A stretch of DNA of 64,000 nucleotides from Verrucomicrobiota bacterium (GTDB lineage Bacteria > Verrucomicrobiota > Kiritimatiellia > SS1-B-03-39 > UBA6053), in assembly GCA_020831625.1 (NCBI GenBank), contig JAFIGD010000006.1, forward strand, positions 1-64,000, read 5' to 3'. Positions 59,711-64,000 of the stretch are shown piece after piece. A model generated the notes under the pieces. The model searched no databases, was not told the DNA's origin, and saw nothing but the letters and a program-made list of their open reading frames with translations. The first letter of the stretch is position 1; every line of letters starts with the position of its first letter. The translations under genes were made by a program, and so were the position numbers.

Positions 59711-60934
59711 ATGCAACGGCTCAACATCCCCAATACCGTCAGTCTCACCCGCATTGCGGCGGCACCCTTCCTCCTGTGGGCGGCGTTCGCGGATGCCCCG
59801 AAGATCTTTCTCGGCGTGTTCGCGTTTATGATGGTGACCGATTTTCTCGACGGCTTTCTGGCCCGGGCCCTGAACCAGCAAACCGTGTTGGGCTCGCAGC
59901 TGGACACCCTCGGCGATGTGCTGACCGCCCTGTTTGTGATTCCCGGCGGCTGGCGGCTGTGGCCGGAGGTGGTGCGGGAGGAGGCGGTCTTTTTCATTTT
60001 GGTCCCGGTGATCCTCGCGGTCTCAGGATCGGTGTGCTTGATTCGTCACGGCCACCTGCCCTCCTATCACACCCGAGCGGCGAAACTCGCGACCGCGGTC
60101 GCCGGCGTGAGCGTATGGGTGCTGTTTGCCGGATTCACCCCCTGGCTGTTCCGCGGCGCGGTGGTCCTGCTGGCGGCGTCGGCGGTGGAGGAAATCTGGA
60201 TTTCGCTTTTGCTGATCAAGTGGCACCCGAATGTGCCTTCGGTGAAACAGGCCATCCGCGAACGCGCGGATGCGATGCTCGAAGCCGGCGGGGAACTCAA
60301 AACGCCCTCCCGAAAGGAGGAGCTGGCCAACGGACTGACCCACGGCCTCGGCGCGGTCACCGCCGTTCCGGTGCTGGTGCTGATGGTGGTCCGCGCCTCG
60401 CTGCTCGGCGATCCGTGGATGATTGTCGGCGTTTCCATTTTCGGCGCCAGCCTGGTGCTGATGTACACCTGCTCCACCCTCTATCACGCCCTGCCCGCCT
60501 CCAAAGCCAAAGCCCGGTTTCGGATTTTCGACCATGTGTCTATTTTCATTTTAATCGCCGGCACCTACACCCCGTTCACCCTTGGACCCCTGCGCGGCCC
60601 CTGGGGATGGAGTCTGTTCGGGGTGGTGTGGGGCCTCGCGCTGATCGGCGCGGTTCTCAAAGTTTTCTTTACCGGCCGTTTCGGGATCGTCTCCGTTTTC
60701 GTTTACATTGGCATGGGGTGGCTGGTGCTCATCGCCTTCCATCCGCTTCTTCAGGCGGTTTCCACACTCACAGTGGGTCTGCTGGCCGCCGGAGGAATGG
60801 CCTATACTCTCGGCACTGTCTTCTACGCCAGCCGCAAACTGAGATACAACCACAGCATCTGGCATCTCTTCGTCCTCGCCGGCAGTGTGCTGCATACCCT
60901 CGCAATCTTCACCCTGCTTCAGCCGCCGGCGTAG
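59711..60934 (+). CDS. Fusion of CDP-alcohol phosphatidyltransferase and hemolysin III/PAQR-type membrane protein
   Basis: Membrane protein of 407 residues. Residues 1-185 are a CDP-alcohol phosphatidyltransferase with the complete signature DG-x2-AR-x8-G-x3-D-x3-D (D44, D47, G48, A51, R52, G61, D65, D69). Residues about 200-407 are a seven-helix hemolysin III/PAQR-like domain: ELANGLTHGLGA, STLYHALP, RIFDHVSIFILIAGTYTPF and HSIWHLFVLAGSVLHTLAIF supply its Glu/Ser/His/Asp metal-site residues. The start has AGGATGAGAG before the ATG. The reading frame is continuous with consistent codon usage, so this is a real fusion. It may make a phospholipid and then remodel or hydrolyse it. Confidence 0.88.
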   Translation: MQRLNIPNTVSLTRIAAAPFLLWAAFADAPKIFLGVFAFMMVTDFLDGFLARALNQQTVLGSQLDTLGDVLTALFVIPGGWRLWPEVVREEAVFFILVPVILAVSGSVCLIRHGHLPSYHTRAAKLATAVAGVSVWVLFAGFTPWLFRGAVVLLAASAVEEIWISLLLIKWHPNVPSVKQAIRERADAMLEAGGELKTPSRKEELANGLTHGLGAVTAVPVLVLMVVRASLLGDPWMIVGVSIFGASLVLMYTCSTLYHALPASKAKARFRIFDHVSIFILIAGTYTPFTLGPLRGPWGWSLFGVVWGLALIGAVLKVFFTGRFGIVSVFVYIGMGWLVLIAFHPLLQAVSTLTVGLLAAGGMAYTLGTVFYASRKLRYNHSIWHLFVLAGSVLHTLAIFTLLQPPA

Positions 60935-61080
60935 ACACCTCTGTCCTTTAGCCCCCTCTCTCCCCAAACGCCTGTGCGGTGTTTTTGTGGGTGAGCCCCG
61001 ATGATCTTATCCGGCGCGGAAGCGGATACGTTAAAACGTTATGGGCACGAGTATTAAACTCACCCGCTAAAAACCTAGTA

Positions 61081-61668
61081 CTAGAACCGGCGACGGACCA
61101 ACTCAATCAGCCCGTTGGCAACAGGAACACGCCGAACAAGCACATCTGCGGAATCCCAGTAGTCCTGATGAAAGATTACCTGCCCGTCTTCGTTAAAGCG
61201 AAGACGGGACACGCCGACGGACCGCTGTGGATCTCCCCCGTCCCTCGCGGGCAGCACCATGACCCAGGGAAGATAGAAATCAATTCCGTTTCGGCCCGGG
61301 GCCTCAAACTCAAAGGTCACGCCGGGACTCTGCTGGGCGGTGCGCTGCATGTAGGCCACCATCGTGTCCCGGTCAGTGAACACATGAAACGCGTCGCGGA
61401 AGTAAAAGCTCTCCGCATAGGCCTCGGGGAATTTCAAGGTCACATTTCCATAACTGAAAGGATGGAAGGCGTTCATCACCTTTTTAACAAAGGCCGTTTC
61501 CTCATCGCTGCCAGGGGGCGGATTCACTGCCAGTTCCGCACTTCGGGCCAAATGTTCGAGGTATAAGGCATCAGTACCCGTGGCATCATGCCTGGGTGTG
61601 CCCCCGAAACGATGGAGCCAGGCGGACAACCCAACCAAAAGAATAAGCAGAGCAAAGACGGCTTTCAT
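61081..61668 (-). CDS. NTF2-like membrane-anchored protein
   Basis: Protein of 195 residues with an N-terminal signal-anchor (MKAVFALLILLVGLSAWL) and an NTF2/SnoaL-like body containing FHVFTDRDTMVAYMQRTAQQ, then FYLPWVMVLP and GVSRLRFNEDGQVIFHQDYW. The last segment is typical of DUF2358-like/NTF2-like proteins. No catalytic role can be assigned. ATGA overlap with the DUF2062 gene. Confidence 0.72.
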   Translation of the reverse strand: MKAVFALLILLVGLSAWLHRFGGTPRHDATGTDALYLEHLARSAELAVNPPPGSDEETAFVKKVMNAFHPFSYGNVTLKFPEAYAESFYFRDAFHVFTDRDTMVAYMQRTAQQSPGVTFEFEAPGRNGIDFYLPWVMVLPARDGGDPQRSVGVSRLRFNEDGQVIFHQDYWDSADVLVRRVPVANGLIELVRRRF

Positions 61669-62156
61669 GAGAGAGACTCCCTGGAGGTGTATCGGACACG
61701 TTGATGAAAATAGAAAAGAAAACGAATCACTCCGTAAACCCCGAACAAAAGGATCGGGAAGGTCACCAGCCAGCCTGAAACCGCATGCACAAACGTCATG
61801 CCGAACTGCTGCAGCGTGGCGAACGGGTCTTCCTGAAACCGTAAAGTGAATTCCGACAAACTCAATGAAAATCGCTTGTCAGCAAACAAAAGCGTTTCCC
61901 CCAATGCGATATAGGGCAGAATCAACATCACTTTCAGGGGCGCGACAAGGTAATTGAAACCCTGAAGAACCGCATGATTGAGCTTCCCCGCCCAACCGAT
62001 TGTGGCAAGGGTTCCGGTGGTGACCCCGTATATCGGAAAGATCCCAACGGTAAAACCCCACGCCGCGGCCCAGGACAGACCCTCCACGCTCCACCCCTGC
62101 TTCAAGGCCTGAAGCAGAAGACGTTTGGGATTTGGAAGTTTTTCAAGTACACTCAT
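61665..62156 (-). CDS. DUF2062 domain-containing membrane protein
   Basis: Protein of 163 residues with three hydrophobic segments. The DUF2062 signature is visible in WAAAWGFTVGIFPIYGVTTG (about 29-48) and in the following KLNHAVLQGFNYLVAPLKVM. The family is often near lipid and glycosyltransferase genes. Function unknown. It is coupled to the NTF2-like gene downstream. Confidence 0.85.
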   Translation of the reverse strand: MSVLEKLPNPKRLLLQALKQGWSVEGLSWAAAWGFTVGIFPIYGVTTGTLATIGWAGKLNHAVLQGFNYLVAPLKVMLILPYIALGETLLFADKRFSLSLSEFTLRFQEDPFATLQQFGMTFVHAVSGWLVTFPILLFGVYGVIRFLFYFHQRVRYTSRESLS

Positions 62157-62260
62157 GATTAACCTATCGGATCATCAGCACTCCTCATTACAATTATCTG
62201 GACATTACAAGGTAAAGTCGGCATCAAATCGCAAACCCATTTCTTTGCCTGGAGACACTC

Positions 62261-62680
62261 ATGACCGAACCGACACCCGAAACCGAATCCTTCTCGGAAG
62301 ACGATCTTTTCTTTACGTGTCCGCATTGCGGCAAAAACATGGCCATCGAAAAAAGGGGAATGGGGCTCACCATTCAATGCCCGGACTGCCGGGGGCTTGT
62401 TAAAGTTCCCAAACTTTCCGATACCGAATTAAAAAAACGAAGCAACAGCCATGTGCCGGCCGAAAGCGACCAGCCTGATTCCCTGCCTTATATCGATTTT
62501 CTCGAGGAAATTTGCATGCGGCTTCAGGGTATTCAAAAAAAATACAGCGTAATTGAAACGCAGTTCAACCTCCAGCAGGAGGCGGTCTTAACCCTGAAAG
62601 ATGAAGTACAGAATCTTCAGGACGCCATGGAGATCCTCACTAAACAAATGAGCGATTCCGCATCAGCCGGGACCGAGTAA
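62261..62680 (+). CDS. Zinc-ribbon, coiled-coil protein
   Basis: Protein of 139 residues: acidic N terminus, a zinc ribbon (FFTCPHCGKNMAIEKRGMGL, then IQCPDCRGLVKVPK), and a C-terminal coiled coil (about 75-130; ETQFNLQQEAVLTLKDEVQN). Function is unknown; it is probably cytoplasmic. GGAGACACTC precedes the ATG. Confidence 0.75.
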   Translation: MTEPTPETESFSEDDLFFTCPHCGKNMAIEKRGMGLTIQCPDCRGLVKVPKLSDTELKKRSNSHVPAESDQPDSLPYIDFLEEICMRLQGIQKKYSVIETQFNLQQEAVLTLKDEVQNLQDAMEILTKQMSDSASAGTE

Positions 62681-62691
62681 CTTCTCGCTTT

Positions 62692-63555
62692 TTACGCCTT
62701 GGCTGTCTGGTTGAACTCCCGGATTTTCGCCCAGATCTCCTCCGGCTCCTCCGCATATTCAAACAAATTCAGATCATCCGGACTGATCACCCCCTCCTCC
62801 GCGAGGGCGGGAAAGTTGACCACCCGCTCCCAGAAGGTCTGACCCACCAGAATAATCGGCACCGGCGGGGATTTGTAGGTCTGAATCAAGGTCAGGGTCT
62901 CGAACAGCTCGTCCAGCGTCCCGTATCCCCCCGGAAACGCCACCAGCGCCTTGGCCCGCATCAGGAAGTGCATCTTCCGAATCGCGAAATAGCGGAAATT
63001 AAAGCAAAGCTCCGGGCTCACATACGGATTCGGAGCCTGCTCGAACGGCAGCACAATATTCAGGCCGATACTCTTGCCGCCCACATCATGCGCCCCGCGG
63101 TTTCCCGCCTCCATGATGCCCGGTCCGCCGCCGGTCACCACCACATACTCACACTCGCCGTTTTCCTGACACGTGGACGACACCAGACGGCTGAAATCCC
63201 GCGCCACCTGATAATACCGGGACTGCTCCACTTTCTTTTCCGCCAGAATTTTTTTGGCTTTCAGTCCCGGATCCTCCGGACTTCCGGACAGCGCCTCCTC
63301 CGCGGCGGCCAACTCCGCCTCCGCCACATCCGGCGGCAGGGTCCGGGCGCTCCCGAACACCACAATCGTGGAATGAATCCCCTCCTCCGCCTGGGCAATC
63401 TCCGGCTTGAACAGTTCCAACTGCAAACGCACCGGCCGCATGTCCGCCCGGTCCAACAAATCCTGATCATGATACGCCAGCCGATAGGCGGGCGCATTCA
63501 CCAGTGCCTCCTGTAACCGCGCCCGTTCTTTCATTTCCTCTTCTGACATTTTCAT
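62692..63555 (-). CDS. LOG-family protein (TIGR00730-like Rossmann fold)
   Basis: Protein of 287 residues with the lysine-decarboxylase-like/LOG motifs VVVTGGGPGIMEAGNRGA and ALVAFPGGYGTLDELFE. LOG enzymes release free cytokinin-type bases from nucleotide monophosphates, or act as nucleotide 5'-monophosphate nucleosidases in bacteria. The N-terminal extension of about 60 residues is longer than in plant LOG. Start ATG 63555 has AGGAG six bases upstream. Confidence 0.9.
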   Translation of the reverse strand: MKMSEEEMKERARLQEALVNAPAYRLAYHDQDLLDRADMRPVRLQLELFKPEIAQAEEGIHSTIVVFGSARTLPPDVAEAELAAAEEALSGSPEDPGLKAKKILAEKKVEQSRYYQVARDFSRLVSSTCQENGECEYVVVTGGGPGIMEAGNRGAHDVGGKSIGLNIVLPFEQAPNPYVSPELCFNFRYFAIRKMHFLMRAKALVAFPGGYGTLDELFETLTLIQTYKSPPVPIILVGQTFWERVVNFPALAEEGVISPDDLNLFEYAEEPEEIWAKIREFNQTAKA

Positions 63556-63665
63556 ATGCAACTCCTGCTTAGCATTGGATTCAATGATCTGAAGCCTGCC
63601 ACAAAAGCCCCGGCCGTGCAAACCCCGATTTCGCGCTTACCGGTCAGAAATTCATGAGCACCGGT

Positions 63666-64000
63666 ATGAAAACCCACAGAATCCTTGCCAATCGTCTCCC
63701 CGCACGTATGACATTCCCTATGGAAACCCTCTTTATCCAACGCATTCAACGTCTGTCCAAACCCCTTGCCGTCCACAAAACAAATGTAGCCCCCCTTCTG
63801 AAACCGCTCAAAGAGATTCAGGCGGTTCTCTTTGATATTTACGGCACCTGCTTCATCAGCGGTTCCGGCGACATCGGGGTGAACGCCGCCGCCCCCAAAG
63901 CGGACGCCCTGTCCGAGGCCCTGCGCGAACAGGGCGTCGAACTCCCCCAGGACCTCGCCGGCCCCGCGCTGGACCGCTTTTACGAACTCATCCAAAACCG
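63666..64000 (+). CDS. HAD-superfamily hydrolase-like protein, 5' part only (cut by window end)
   Basis: Open frame running off the right edge. The HAD motif I is seen as IQAVLFDIYGTCFISGSGD, with the nucleophile Asp in LFDIYGT, followed by ADALSEALREQGVELPQDLA. Start codon is uncertain: ATGs at 63666, 63708 and 63720 lack clear ribosome-binding sites; 63666 is the longest. A long antisense frame (63552-63995) is its shadow. Confidence 0.7.
   Translation, partial: MKTHRILANRLPARMTFPMETLFIQRIQRLSKPLAVHKTNVAPLLKPLKEIQAVLFDIYGTCFISGSGDIGVNAAAPKADALSEALREQGVELPQDLAGPALDRFYELIQN

Noticed and set aside
60935-61080. Possible small gene or RNA between the fusion gene and the NTF2-like gene
   Set aside because: Short open frames only, no ribosome-binding site, no clear stem-loop with T-run, no repeat.

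Overview
The window is a 64 kb piece of a GC-rich, Gram-negative bacterial chromosome. The gene content (MlaEFD lipid transport, GlmM, an LpxH-like phosphoesterase, a DsbD-like reductase, an SHD1-type hydrolase, a secreted squalene-cyclase-like repeat protein, and the MoxR/DUF58/DUF4350/DUF4129 cluster) suggests a member of the PVC superphylum, most likely Verrucomicrobiota or Kiritimatiellota. This is an inference from content; no 16S gene is present. Genes are dense, often overlap by 4 nt (ATGA/GTGA), and carry strong third-position G/C bias, which creates many long antisense shadow reading frames.

Layout. 0-6.6 kb: a heptamer repeat array, htpG, a Kef/CPA2-type antiporter followed by an EIIA plus PII-like fusion, cysE, and a YiiX-like cysteine hydrolase. 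6.7-13.9 kb: an HTH protein facing a six-gene minus-strand operon (left-handed beta-helix protein, glmM, a W/F-P repeat protein, mlaE, mlaF, mlaD). 13.9-21.6 kb: a redoxin and DsbD-like pair, rpsU, cysK, tRNA-Cys, gcvH-lipB, rpsA. 21.8-31.3 kb: a TIM-barrel-like hydrolase, a vapBC-type toxin-antitoxin pair, marR, a second heptamer array, holB-tmk-sugar isomerase, PAP2/glycosyltransferase/LpxH-like, dus. 31.3-34.4 kb: a coiled-coil protein whose start codon is preceded by eight 10-bp repeats, an EVE protein, and an unknown protein.

34.4-40.5 kb is an accessory island. It is visibly AT-richer, and every non-transposase gene is on the minus strand: three orphan lipoproteins, a HigBA-like toxin-antitoxin pair, remnants of a yefM-yoeB pair and of an SRPBCC gene, and small ORFans. 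It also holds palindromic repeats and a complete 1.8 kb insertion sequence with 13-bp inverted ends and a 7-bp target duplication. Two positions carry integron-like GTTAGGY boxes a few bases before start codons, so a degenerate gene-cassette array is a hypothesis worth testing.

40.5-49.1 kb: a secreted repeat protein, a dtd/zinc-ribbon/FmdB cluster, a polyprenyl synthase, a REP-associated tyrosine transposase flanked by its own repeats, and a GH2 beta-mannosidase. 49.1-58.2 kb: a ten-gene operon with SpoIIM, DUF58, MoxR, DUF4350, DUF4129, two RDD proteins and two B-box-like zinc-finger membrane proteins. 58.2-64 kb: an SHD1-hydrolase, a fusion of CDP-alcohol phosphatidyltransferase with a hemolysin III/PAQR-type protein, DUF2062 and NTF2-like proteins, a zinc-ribbon coiled-coil protein, a LOG-family protein, and the start of a HAD-like hydrolase cut by the window edge.

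The best candidates for undescribed biology are the W/F-P repeat protein locked into the Mla operon, the phosphatidyltransferase/hemolysin III fusion, the zinc-finger-extended MoxR operon, the EIIA-PII regulator of an antiporter, and the period-7 and period-10 intergenic arrays.
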